This document shows, piece after piece, positions 30,101 through 37,473 of a stretch of DNA of 64,000 nt (the first letter of the stretch is position 1; every line of letters starts with the position of its first letter). The notes under the pieces are model-generated. The model did no database searches, was not told the DNA's origin, and worked only from the letters and a program-made list of their open reading frames with translations. The translations under genes were made by a program, and so were the position numbers. The DNA comes from Bifidobacterium sp. ESL0800 (GTDB lineage: Bacteria > Actinomycetota > Actinomycetes > Actinomycetales > Bifidobacteriaceae): positions 248,001-312,000 of the forward strand of contig NZ_CP113913.1 in assembly GCF_029395355.1 (NCBI RefSeq). Direction: 5' to 3'.

Positions 30101-30241
30101 GATGATCGAGATCTTAACGGGATTCTTTCTCTATTCGATAGTTTGCAACTACCGTCTGATAATGAGAACCGTGGGTTGGATTTGAAAAATTTGAAACTAC
30201 AAAGGAAGAGATATCAGTCCAAAAAACCTATGGAAGAATGA
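27170..30241 (+). CDS. SIR2-domain defence protein with degenerate STAND-like centre
   Basis: A 1023-residue AT-rich protein. The N-terminal 280 residues form a SIR2 domain: VVGAGLTS (residues 18-24), TTNYDDILE with Asn124, HIHGYYKDP with His166, and SLLMTRQLIFLAVGEGIRD. The catalytic Asn and His are present, so NAD+ hydrolysis is plausible. Residues from about 350 on resemble an AAA/STAND region: QGVNSGLTT sits where a Walker A would be but lacks the Lys, and SLLITIDDVL (Asp420, Asp421) resembles Walker B. The rest, about 550-1023, is helical and unidentified, probably a sensor. ATG 27170 follows GGAAGGAA; GTG 27167 is an alternative. It is 36 bp after the DUF2075 gene and may share its transcript. 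Confidence 0.8.
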   Translation: MVRKIMNEKLSRDACFVVGAGLTSAAVGKDSPLASWTNLIQDGINHLEKMRDLDKSGAAALRTLLFEADDSSSLLAVADLLKDSFNSQQEFRNWLSALCKNEKINNSNLIDKLLYSGKIIITTNYDDILERRAIDIGIDVVSLTWRDVGKVKLAFSNEEMCIFHIHGYYKDPASIIFTSDEYEKLASSNGSEIFQSLLMTRQLIFLAVGEGIRDLDFTSQFETFMNFAETGENNDLFLCSSRDLGKSQIICKDYQLQVVPYGNRYTELPQFIDNLLLQSQREQQDLNIEKRLEKGTGDYKEIFSIKNGADLICPCGFIRKRPTLFSTEKERKKDYESGAFNRISSKEIIKCKPSVILISAQGVNSGLTTALLTIAAENHDKTKNDIINLSYKTCSNDLESAINERLARPGVDPKSLLITIDDVLTTDNQKKASIRTAKSFLKSLKSIQPFKCFLGCRDSQLQEIFQLLNECGIEYSTYYLDSVRKKDINRLAKVCLHESTEDGDNYAQIVYDTMGRMNLPRTYMNAELLLSIVKSSPDIVATASSQAILLQAFCDKLAKLVGDRILGTNITPRDIHRVLAKIAETMIRKDVQVIEKSEVNRIVVDFFKKQNIETNSDDFLSLLTQVHIFSEFNDKATKHDMLLFSRASYLLLYGALFVKPYNIGKSGEEFLDYLLSNSLHYANVIEMFTELDGTSSKVLKNVVVEYEKVEKEYLGKVKVDFSEIAPSDISDNAEMVDGRAMDPIEAEAEADSLLDISNGSQFLVDQVFQASDSDDFSQKGIYISTEKFNDSLEDKWFFVLNFLSLITKWSNYLDEQDDCWRNVALQEIVYGWGMFFLLYRNSPEAKRALLSAIKKISADEKPIDYTDYQLYSYIEASYWSFLCMEISNNLATERLGSLINDIISINQECSDYKTRCPNILSCFIFILATRPNKWKEICNSLIKSMSSILNQPILFKLIKNLLSQMYITGFDLQNRLMDDRDLNGILSLFDSLQLPSDNENRGLDLKNLKLQRKRYQSKKPMEE

Positions 30242-30294
30242 TATAAAATATTAAGAGCAGCTTTCTTCAATAAATGATTATATTATCTATGTCT

Positions 30295-31245
30295 ATGAAA
30301 GCATGGAGATTTTACGGGACTAACAAGCCGCTGAAGCTGGAAGAGGTGCCGGAGCCGCGTGCCTTGGCCGGCGAGGTCATCGTCGACACGAAGGCGGTTG
30401 GGTTGTGCCACACGGATGTCGGGTTCCTCACCGATCCGGGCTGGATGAAGGGCCACACCGTTCCGTTCACGCTCGGCCATGAGGACGCGGGCGTCATCAG
30501 CGAGGTCGGCGAGGGCGTCGAAGGCTTCAAGGTCGGCGACCGTGTCGCAATCTGCCCGACCACTTCGGCCGGCACTCCTGGTGGTGGCTTCGACGGCGGC
30601 TATGGTGAGAAGATCGCGATCGGCGCGCAGGCGCTGGTGCCGATTCCCGCTTCGGTCGACTTCGTCAAGGGTGCGGCGGCGACGGACGCGGGCATGACCT
30701 CGTACCACGCCGTCGCCACGCGCGCGGCCGTCAAGAAGGGCGAGGACGTCTGCATCATCGGCGTCGGCGGGCTGGGTCAGATCGGCGCTCGCGTCGCGTA
30801 CTTGCTCGGCGCGAACCTCTACGTCGCCGAGGTCAAGGAATCCGCGTGGCCGATGGCCAAGGATCTGGGCGCCATCGACGTGAAGAAGTCCATCGACGAG
30901 TTCGCGGTCGAGGGCGTCAAGTTCGACAAGGTCATCGATTTCGCCGGCTTCGGTACCACCGCGGCCCAGGCGGTCGAGGCGTACAAGACGCACGGCACCG
31001 TCGTGCTCGTGGGCATGGGACGGCTGGAAAGCACCATCAACACCAAGGCGCTCATCATGAGCCAGGTCAACCTGCTCGGCTCCAACGGCGGCACGAAGGG
31101 CGACATCGCCGGCGTCTACAAGCTCATGGAGTCCGGCGACCTCGACCCGGTCACCACCAAGATCTCTTTCGACGAGATTCCCGAAGGCTTGAAGAAGCTC
31201 CAGGCCGGTGATGTCCGCGGTCGCTTGGTCGCGGTCTACGAGTGA
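30295..31245 (+). CDS. Zinc-dependent alcohol dehydrogenase (medium chain)
   Basis: A 316-residue oxidoreductase interconverting alcohols and aldehydes with NAD(P). The catalytic zinc ligands are seen in VGLCHTD and GHEDAG. The Rossmann fold has GVGGLGQIGARVA. The four-Cys loop that binds structural zinc is missing, which also explains why it is shorter than usual (about 340-350). Start choice is uncertain: ATG codons occur in frame at 30274, 30289 and 30295, and the last gives the family-typical MKAWRF start; no strong ribosome site is visible. The gene lies just past the AT-rich island and has the high GC and biased codons of an expressed core gene. Confidence 0.88.
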   Translation: MKAWRFYGTNKPLKLEEVPEPRALAGEVIVDTKAVGLCHTDVGFLTDPGWMKGHTVPFTLGHEDAGVISEVGEGVEGFKVGDRVAICPTTSAGTPGGGFDGGYGEKIAIGAQALVPIPASVDFVKGAAATDAGMTSYHAVATRAAVKKGEDVCIIGVGGLGQIGARVAYLLGANLYVAEVKESAWPMAKDLGAIDVKKSIDEFAVEGVKFDKVIDFAGFGTTAAQAVEAYKTHGTVVLVGMGRLESTINTKALIMSQVNLLGSNGGTKGDIAGVYKLMESGDLDPVTTKISFDEIPEGLKKLQAGDVRGRLVAVYE

Positions 31246-31314
31246 GCGAGTTGATTCTTGGTTCCAGGCTCTGCTAAAGTTGTTAACTGATTAAGCTGGG
31301 CAGTGTCCAGTTCG

Positions 31315-31355
31315 CGAAGCCGCCGGTCGATGCAGCCGGCGGCTTCGTGCTTTTT
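31315..31355 (+). terminator. Terminator after the alcohol dehydrogenase gene
   Basis: A perfect 12-bp stem (CGAAGCCGCCGG with CCGGCGGCTTCG) with a 9-nt loop is followed by TGCTTTTT. Confidence 0.93.
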
Positions 31356-31439
31356 GGCCCGGGGCCGCAGACGGATTAAGGATCTGAGGTTTTATCGGTT
31401 AAGTAAACGGCAGTGATTGAGGCAGAGCAAGAGTGCGTT

Positions 31440-31720
31440 GCGTATCAGACGAGAAATCGATACTCCATTTGTGGTCTATAACACGATTAGTGAAGTATCT
31501 AAGAAACATATTCCTCGGCAGATAGTGAGACTGACTTTTTGTAACCTTTAGCGCGACAACTGAAGCACTGAGATAGTGTATTTCGCATCAAATGGTGAAG
31601 CCGATACTTCGTTTGTAGCATATAGCGCAACAAACAAACCCTCAGGTGAAGGACATTTAACGTCTAATAGCGCTTATTGATGCCGCATCAGTAACGTATG
31701 GCGTTACAAACGCGGCGCGT
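31440..31720. repeat. Degenerate imperfect repeats in an intergenic gap
   Basis: Three weakly related segments follow the pattern TTTGTRRYMTWTARCRCRA, with their GT at about 31471, 31541 and 31615 (70 and 74 bp apart); two of them are followed by TGAAG. Related bits (AATAGCGC, GGCGTTACAAACG) continue to about 31715. Apart from the terminator, this 534-bp gap shows no gene. The repeat could be chance in part. Confidence 0.35.
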
Positions 31721-31779
31721 AACTGATATCACCAAGAATTTGTATGAATTGTTAGTGGGCTTCTCCTACAATAAGAATC

Positions 31780-32385
31780 ATGACCAATTTCTTAGCATTT
31801 ACCGCGAATCCGGAACCGGCATCACTGACGCAGACCGTTGGCAAGGCGTTCCTTGAGGGCGCGAAGACAAAAGACCCGTCGGCGGGCACCGAGTTCGTCG
31901 ACCTGCACGCCATCGGGTTCGACCCGACCTATCGCATGTCCGACCGCAAGCAGTACCTCGACGAGGCACCGATGCCCGACGACGTGGCCGCGCTGCAGAA
32001 GAAGATTCTCGAAGCCGACGTGATCGCGCTGGTCTTCCCGGTCTACTGGTGCCAGATGCCCGCGATGATGAAGGGCTTCACCGAGCGCGTGCTCTGCCGC
32101 CATTTCGGCTACAACCCCGACGGCAGCAAGTCCGCGATCGCCGACAAGAAGTTCCGTGTCATCATGCTTACCGGCAGTTCGGAGCAGTGGTACCGCGAGT
32201 CCGGCATCCACGACGCCATCCACAAGCAGGTCATCTATTACATGTTCCACCACTATTGCGGCGTGGACGACGCCGAGCTGGTCTACGTCGACAACCTCGA
32301 GATGGGTGACGATTCGCCGAAGGCCCGCGCGGCCGTGGCCAAGCAGATCGAGCATATCAAGGAGCTTGGCGCTTCGATGGCGTGA
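31780..32385 (+). CDS. NAD(P)H-dependent oxidoreductase, flavodoxin fold
   Basis: A 201-residue flavodoxin-fold quinone or azo-type reductase, resembling the KefF/MdaB group. The N-terminus has the FMN-binding start (AFTANPEPASLTQTV), then DLHAIGFDPTY, and the family phrase ALVFPVYWCQMPAMMKGFTERV followed by MLTGSSEQWY. These enzymes use NAD(P)H and FMN to reduce quinones in the cytoplasm. It is a single-gene unit closed by a strong terminator. Two more flavin reductase genes lie within 5 kb (35679 and 36602), which suggests a redox-stress neighbourhood. Substrate unknown. Confidence 0.85.
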   Translation: MTNFLAFTANPEPASLTQTVGKAFLEGAKTKDPSAGTEFVDLHAIGFDPTYRMSDRKQYLDEAPMPDDVAALQKKILEADVIALVFPVYWCQMPAMMKGFTERVLCRHFGYNPDGSKSAIADKKFRVIMLTGSSEQWYRESGIHDAIHKQVIYYMFHHYCGVDDAELVYVDNLEMGDDSPKARAAVAKQIEHIKELGASMA

Positions 32386-32435
32386 GCGTCTAGGCGCGCG
32401 AGTCCTTTGAATGCATGCCAATAAAGGATATGAGT

Positions 32436-32479
32436 AAAGGCCGCAGAAAGCTGGATGAATCAGTTTTCTGCGGCCTTTT
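32436..32479. terminator. Strong bidirectional terminator
   Basis: A perfect 14-bp stem (AAAGGCCGCAGAAA with TTTCTGCGGCCTTT), followed by TTG, lies between the convergent oxidoreductase and capA-like genes. Confidence 0.93.
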
Positions 32480-32585
32480 GTTGTCGAGGTTGCTTACGGT
32501 GTAGCGCCTACCGAGCTGTAATCGAAGTCTGCTTGTTGCAGCCGTGACCGCAAAGCTTCGCAAACGATGCTTGTAGCTGTTGTTC

Positions 32586-33998
32586 CTACTTCTTCTGTTG
32601 TGTTTGCTGCTGTGGTTGCGGCTGTTTTTGCGGCGACTGCTGTTGCTCGTCGCTCAACCGCCACTCGTGTACGACATTGCTATCGGCGCCGAGCGAATAG
32701 ATGATGGTATTGATGCGTTGTTCCTGCTGCGTGTCGGTCTGCTGGCTCCAACAGTAGCCGTCGGGATGGTCGCCCGAAATCGGACACCATCGGTACTGCC
32801 CCTGCTGCATATTGGCCGTCGGTACCCAGTCGATGCGGTTGACCCGCCACGTGCCGGGCTTGCCGCGCTTGCCCGCGAACTGGATGCGCGCGCTCACGCC
32901 TTGGTTGTTGACCTCGTTGCCGGGGATGTAGGAGGTGACGGTCACCGCGTTGCCGAGCCCGTAGACAATCCACGTATTGTGATACTTTTCGATCGGTTGC
33001 GCGCAGTGGCAGCCGGCGCCGTAGATGACGTCGAACGCACCGGTATCCGCGAGTTCGTGCGCTTCCGAGATCTGCCAGGAATCGGCCTTCGTCAGATATT
33101 CCTGCACCGAATGCATCGCGATCGCCACCACGTCCGCACCCTGCTGCCGTGCCGCCTTGGCCTTGGCGACGGCTTTCTGGATGTCGGATTCGTGGTTCGG
33201 GTCGCCAGCCTCGCGCAGCCGGTCGACTTGCCAGTCGTGGTCGGCGGTCATCCCGTTGAGGGAGACCGTTCCAGTGATCAGCCCGAGCTTGCCGCCGCCG
33301 GTGGGGGAGTTGATGACCAGCGGTTTCTTCGAATCCTCTTCGGTCTTGTACGATCCGGTCTGCGCGATGCCGTCAGCAGCCAGCGTATCCCACAGTCGCG
33401 CGATGCCGGCGCTGCCCTGATCCCAGGAGTGGTTCGTGCCGTGCGTGCACGCGTTATAGCCTACGTGCGCCGCGGCGTCCGCGACCTCCGGGGGAATATT
33501 GAAGATCGGGTAGGCGGAATACGGCCCGCCGCGAGGCGCGATAGGCGTCTCGAACTCACACACCGAGATGTCGGACCGCTGGATATACGGCTTCATATTC
33601 GCGAAGAGCGGGTCGAAGTTGAAGGCCGTGCCGTCGGTCGCGCTCGGATTGTTCTGGAAATGCTCCCACAGCCCCTCGTGGAAGAGCAGGTCGCCGTTGA
33701 CGAACAGGGCGATGCAGTCCTGGTCCGGGCAATCGGGGGAGTTGCCGTGGTGCGTGGTCACCGGCTTCGGTGTGGTTTTCCTGCTGACGGCGACGTTCGA
33801 CTCCGCGTTGTCGCTGGCCGTCGTGGAGGCGCTGTGGCTGCGCATGCCGAAGAACAACGCCGCACCCACGGCCGCCAGAACGACCAGCACGAGAACGCCC
33901 GCCCCCACGAGCCGAAGCACCGATGAGCCTCTGTGAGCTGAGGCGGTGCCTGCAGAACCGTTGATATGCCGTGGACCGTGTCGGGGATTGGACTTCAT
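32586..33998 (-). CDS. CapA/PgsA-like metallophosphatase-fold protein, membrane-anchored
   Basis: A 470-residue protein with one N-terminal membrane segment (LRLVGAGVLVLVVLAAVGAA) and an outer CapA domain. Motifs are FVNGDLLFHEG (first metal site), CEFETPIAP, THGTNHSWDQG, ITGTVSLNG and VIAMHSVQEY, all typical of the poly-gamma-glutamate synthesis/CapA family. The last 20 residues are almost only Gln, Pro and Lys. No other capsule genes are near, so it may act in wall or exopolymer handling; the true function of stand-alone CapA proteins is unsettled. ATG 33998 is chosen for the AAAGAG site; ATG 34016 is possible. Four Cys (CPDQDC, CHC, CPI, GYC) may form disulfides outside the cell. Confidence 0.8.
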   Translation of the reverse strand: MKSNPRHGPRHINGSAGTASAHRGSSVLRLVGAGVLVLVVLAAVGAALFFGMRSHSASTTASDNAESNVAVSRKTTPKPVTTHHGNSPDCPDQDCIALFVNGDLLFHEGLWEHFQNNPSATDGTAFNFDPLFANMKPYIQRSDISVCEFETPIAPRGGPYSAYPIFNIPPEVADAAAHVGYNACTHGTNHSWDQGSAGIARLWDTLAADGIAQTGSYKTEEDSKKPLVINSPTGGGKLGLITGTVSLNGMTADHDWQVDRLREAGDPNHESDIQKAVAKAKAARQQGADVVAIAMHSVQEYLTKADSWQISEAHELADTGAFDVIYGAGCHCAQPIEKYHNTWIVYGLGNAVTVTSYIPGNEVNNQGVSARIQFAGKRGKPGTWRVNRIDWVPTANMQQGQYRWCPISGDHPDGYCWSQQTDTQQEQRINTIIYSLGADSNVVHEWRLSDEQQQSPQKQPQPQQQTQQKK

Positions 33999-34098
33999 CG
34001 TGTCATTCTCTTTCATCTGCTTGTTACTGCTTTTCTCTGCCTTCAACAATACACTTTCGACGGTTGCACAAGGATCTGCCGTGTTCTGTTATCGGTAT

Positions 34099-35397
34099 TC
34101 AGAAGCGATCATATCGATGCGCGGCGTGACGAGCCATCCACGGGTCTGGGGCATAAACGGCGGTCGCAGGCACGCTTTGTCCGTTCCGGTTTTTGAAGAT
34201 GCCGTCATCGGTTTTGTATATTCGGCTATCCGATATCGCTTTCAAAAAGGCGTTGGTTGCCTCGGTCGTTTCGTATGGATATGGGGTGGTGCACCACGTC
34301 GGATCGGCTTCGATGATGATAGGTTCAATCCCTGGAATCGAGAGGCGAGGATTCACCGGTTCTGGGTTTGCTGGCTCGGCGTTTGCCGGTTTCGTATTTG
34401 CTGATTTTGGATCCTCTGACTTTCCGTTCGTGCGTTCCGTGTTCCCTGACGTCACGTTTGCCGGTTCTGTATCTGTCGATTCTGCATTTGCTAATTCCGC
34501 ATTTTTTGCGACACCGCTGGTATTCCGGAATCCGACGATGATACTGGCATTATCCAGATGGCTTGCCTGCGCAGCCTGCGTCGCGAACGATTCGGCAATC
34601 GTTCGGTAGGATTCGTGGAATCGCGCGCCGTCGAACACGGTGAGAACGTCGTGGCTGTCTTCGTCAAGAGAACGATGAACGCAATATCCGCAGGATTCCA
34701 CGGCCTTGCCGCCGTCCACGATGACGCACCATTCCTCGCCGATGCCGTCGATATGGGTATTGACGGTAATCAGGGAATCGTCGGGAGCCCGGCGCAAGGC
34801 ATCCTGCAGCTCACGAAGATTTCGGCGTGCGGCCCTGAACTCGGGCACCCGTCCGCCGCTCAGTTGCGACCACGGGCGTTCACCCAGGCCATCCGGCAAT
34901 TTGGTCCAAGAACGAATTTGCGAAACCGGTGCGGTAAGTACCTTTCGTCGTGTGAACTCCCAAGGCAATGTTTCGAGCCAATCGGCGGCCGGAGCCTCAA
35001 AAAGCAGCGGCGGCAAACCCTTCCGTTCCCGCCACGCATTGTTCGCAATCAGCAGGTCGGGAGTTATCCACACGGCGGCGTCGTCGCCGACTCCGCGAGC
35101 CGGTTCGAATCCGTAATCGTACGTAGCCTTCCAATAATCGGTAGGATTTCCCGATTGCGGGCGTATTGCCGACGTTGCTGTCGGCTTTGGTTCGTTGTTT
35201 TTGGAGTTAACTCTTGCGGAAGCCATACGCGATTGTGAGCTATCAGTCATGTGAGCTTTGTCGAAATAGCCTCTGAAGGCCTCCTGAACCCAGGAAAGCG
35301 GGCTGATGACGGTCAGATCGGCGCTCAATTGTCCTCGTTTCGGATAGATGTTGCTCGATGACTTAAAGTCTAGCGACGAGGTTTGAAGAGTGCTCAT
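34099..35397 (-). CDS. Probable ATP-grasp domain protein with repetitive linker
   Basis: A 432-residue protein I place tentatively in the R2K-type ATP-grasp group. Support: RSWTKLPDGLGERPW, then GGKAVESCGYCVHRS, and near the end IIIEADPTWCTTPYPY, which resembles the closing metal- and nucleotide-binding strand of these domains. A low-complexity stretch of about 65 residues (near 285-350) interrupts it, built of units such as PANAEPANPEP. The first 80 residues are also Ser/Asn-rich and poorly conserved-looking. The gene stands alone between capA and a flavin reductase. If the call is right it would ligate or phosphorylate an unknown substrate; a purely hypothetical protein remains possible. 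Confidence 0.5.
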   Translation of the reverse strand: MSTLQTSSLDFKSSSNIYPKRGQLSADLTVISPLSWVQEAFRGYFDKAHMTDSSQSRMASARVNSKNNEPKPTATSAIRPQSGNPTDYWKATYDYGFEPARGVGDDAAVWITPDLLIANNAWRERKGLPPLLFEAPAADWLETLPWEFTRRKVLTAPVSQIRSWTKLPDGLGERPWSQLSGGRVPEFRAARRNLRELQDALRRAPDDSLITVNTHIDGIGEEWCVIVDGGKAVESCGYCVHRSLDEDSHDVLTVFDGARFHESYRTIAESFATQAAQASHLDNASIIVGFRNTSGVAKNAELANAESTDTEPANVTSGNTERTNGKSEDPKSANTKPANAEPANPEPVNPRLSIPGIEPIIIEADPTWCTTPYPYETTEATNAFLKAISDSRIYKTDDGIFKNRNGQSVPATAVYAPDPWMARHAAHRYDRF

Positions 35398-35678
35398 CCA
35401 TTGTGGCGGTTGGGGTTGGAGGCGGGATTGCCGCGTATGTTTCGGGAAAATAATTAGACACTTTGTCTTCCTTCGATTTATTCCCGCTTATCCCGTGGCG
35501 GAATATGACAGCTCTTCGATAAGTGCTTAGTATTGCCAGTAACAAGCTCACGTATTGCAATATGGTACGCACGGCCACAAGGTGGCTGGGCTTGAGATAT
35601 GTGGAGAGCCGACTTGGGCAACCCGGTTTCGGCTCGTGGAAACGATAACGAACAAATGACAAGAACCAAGGAGCAACA

Positions 35679-36215
35679 ATGACCAAGATCGCCGTTTTCG
35701 TAGGATCCCTGCGTGAAGATTCCTATAACAAGAACCTCGCCAAGAACATCGAGCGCCTGTCGCCCGAAGGCGTCGAGTTCGACTACATCGACATGAACCT
35801 GCCGCTCTACAACCAGGACCTCGACGAGAACCTGCCGCAAAAGGTCGTCGAGATGAAGCAGACCGTCGAAGCCGCCGACGGCGTGCTCTTCGTCACCCCG
35901 GAATACAACCGCAGCTTCTCCGGCGTCATCAAGAACGCCATCGACTGGGCCTCCCGTCCGTGGGGCAAGAGCTCCTTCGCCGGCAAGCCCGCCGCCATCA
36001 TCGGCGCTTCCATGGGTGCCCTCGGCGCGACCCAGGCCCAGCAGGCCCTGCGCAACGTCGTCCTCTTCCTCGACATGAAGCTCATGGGCCAGCCCGAGCT
36101 CTACTTTAACGCCATCACCGGTCTGGACGAGCGCGGCTTGGTCGTCGAGGCTTCCGAAGACTTCCTGCGCGGTTTCGCGCAAGCTTTCGCCAAGCACGTT
36201 GAGGCCAACAAGTAA
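35679..36215 (+). CDS. NADPH-dependent FMN reductase family protein
   Basis: A 178-residue flavodoxin-like reductase of the NADPH-dependent FMN reductase family (ChrR/YieF type). Motifs: FVGSLREDSYNKNLAKNI for FMN phosphate binding, LPLYNQDLD, VLFVTPEYNRSFSGVIKNAIDW, and GASMGALGATQAQ. It reduces quinones, azo compounds or FMN using NADPH in the cytoplasm. AAGGAG lies 7 bp before the ATG. Codons are strongly biased towards C and G endings, which suggests high expression. The gap before it (35398-35678) shows no other gene. Two stem-loops follow. Confidence 0.9.
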   Translation: MTKIAVFVGSLREDSYNKNLAKNIERLSPEGVEFDYIDMNLPLYNQDLDENLPQKVVEMKQTVEAADGVLFVTPEYNRSFSGVIKNAIDWASRPWGKSSFAGKPAAIIGASMGALGATQAQQALRNVVLFLDMKLMGQPELYFNAITGLDERGLVVEASEDFLRGFAQAFAKHVEANK

Positions 36216-36233
36216 GCGTGATTTCAAGGTATC

Positions 36234-36345
36234 GTTTCGTCACGTTGCCGGCGTTCAGGCGTCGTGACGAAACCGGGCATTCGAAACCGTATGCCCACAA
36301 CCGGATTCCGCAATCACGTATGTGGATGGTGGATTGCGGAATCCG
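36234..36345. repeat. Two consecutive perfect stem-loops after the FMN reductase gene
   Basis: The first has 11-bp arms (36234-36244 and 36263-36273, GTTTCGTCACG type). The second has perfect 14-bp arms (36302-36315 and 36332-36345, CGGATTCCGCAATC type) with a 16-nt loop. Neither has a T run, so they may protect the mRNA end instead of terminating. The rest of the gap to 36602 holds a good -10 (TATAAT at 36392-36397) and an AACACAA/TTGTGTT inverted repeat near 36419-36446. Confidence 0.6.
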
Positions 36346-36601
36346 ATATTGAATATGCAGCTTCTATCAAGTGCCTGATGCTTTGTTGCGCTATAATTTG
36401 CGTGTGACGGCGTAATGTGAACACAATCACGTTTTCCTTTGTGTTGCCTGATGTTTTGGCCTCGCTTTGGACGTATGAACGTGGTACGTTAGCAAGTAGT
36501 TATCGGGTACTTGAATTACCGAATGCTGTGCCTTTGCGGTGCGCCTGTAGGGTTTGAAGCAAAGAACAAAATTGAAGTTGTCAGGTGTAGGGAGGAAAAC
36601 C

Positions 36602-37240
36602 GTGAGTCCTGAGGAGACGACAGACATTGTGACGCTGGCCGCCAAGGCTGAGGCCGAGGTGAAGCAGTACCGCTTGACGGTGGTCAATGCCGGCATTTCG
36701 GAACCTTCCAGCACGCGCAGGCTTGCCAAGGAGATCACCGATAAGGCCCAGGCATATCTTGAGGCTCGTGGCAAGGTTGTTGTCGTCGAGATGGTCAATC
36801 TTAAGGGGCTTGCCGAAGACATAGCCAAGGCTTCGGTGACCTTTGAATCCAGCAATCGGCTTGAGGAAGCCAAAACCGCGGTTACCGTCGCTGACGGCCT
36901 CATCGTGGCCTCACCGATTTACAAGGCTTCGTATTCCGGGCTGTTCAAGGCGTTCTGGGATCTTGTTCCTCGCGACGCTATCACCAACATGCCGATGGTT
37001 TTGGCCGCGACCGGTGGCTCGAACCGCCATGCCTTGGTGCCCGACGTCGTGATGCGCGGCTTGTTCGCGTTCTTCCGCGCCGTGCCGACGGCCACGAGCC
37101 TGATGGCCACGAAGGAGGATTTCGGTACTCCGGAGCTGGAAAACCGCGAAAGGCGTGCCGCCACGGAGCTGGGCGCGTTGATGCTTTCCGGTGTGCGGCA
37201 TGAGCCCGTCGATGAGCCCAGTGAAGGTTTGAATTGGTGA
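36602..37240 (+). CDS. FMN reductase, SsuE/CE1759-like
   Basis: A 212-residue flavodoxin-fold reductase of the FMN reductase type seen in actinobacteria. Motifs: VVNAGISEPSSTRRLAKEI at the FMN site, VVVEMVNLKGLAEDI, and ADGLIVASPIYKASYSGLFK. It supplies reduced flavin, often to monooxygenases, but none is next to it. I chose GTG 36602 because GGGAGGAAAA lies directly upstream, in preference to a TTG 48 bp earlier. A TATAAT box lies about 200 bp upstream, giving a possibly long leader. A terminator follows. Confidence 0.82.
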   Translation: MSPEETTDIVTLAAKAEAEVKQYRLTVVNAGISEPSSTRRLAKEITDKAQAYLEARGKVVVVEMVNLKGLAEDIAKASVTFESSNRLEEAKTAVTVADGLIVASPIYKASYSGLFKAFWDLVPRDAITNMPMVLAATGGSNRHALVPDVVMRGLFAFFRAVPTATSLMATKEDFGTPELENRERRAATELGALMLSGVRHEPVDEPSEGLNW

Positions 37241-37292
37241 TTTCGGCAAGCTTTAGGGGTTTGGTCTGAATTCCGAGATTTTTTCCGTTCCG

Positions 37293-37328
37293 TTATCGGC
37301 CTGTTGTCTGTGGATGACAGGCCGATAA
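37293..37328 (+). terminator. Terminator after the FMN reductase gene
   Basis: A perfect 12-bp stem (TTATCGGCCTGT with ACAGGCCGATAA) and a 12-nt loop are followed by TCTGTTTG. Confidence 0.8.
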
Positions 37329-37473
37329 TCTGTTTGTGTGGCTTGTCCGTGGGGGATTTCGGGCATTTCGCTCGGCGATGATTATCTCGGCTTCACGTTC
37401 GATTTACGCTGGACGAATTTTCTCTGGATACACCTTTGTAGTATGATAAATAAACACCTACAAGGAGGTAGCT

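Noticed and set aside
20032..30245. Prophage or integrative element
   Set aside because: No integrase, transposase, structural phage gene or tRNA-type attachment site was seen.
32580..33926. 448-codon frame opposite the CapA-like gene
   Set aside because: Shadow frame without recognisable domain or ribosome site.
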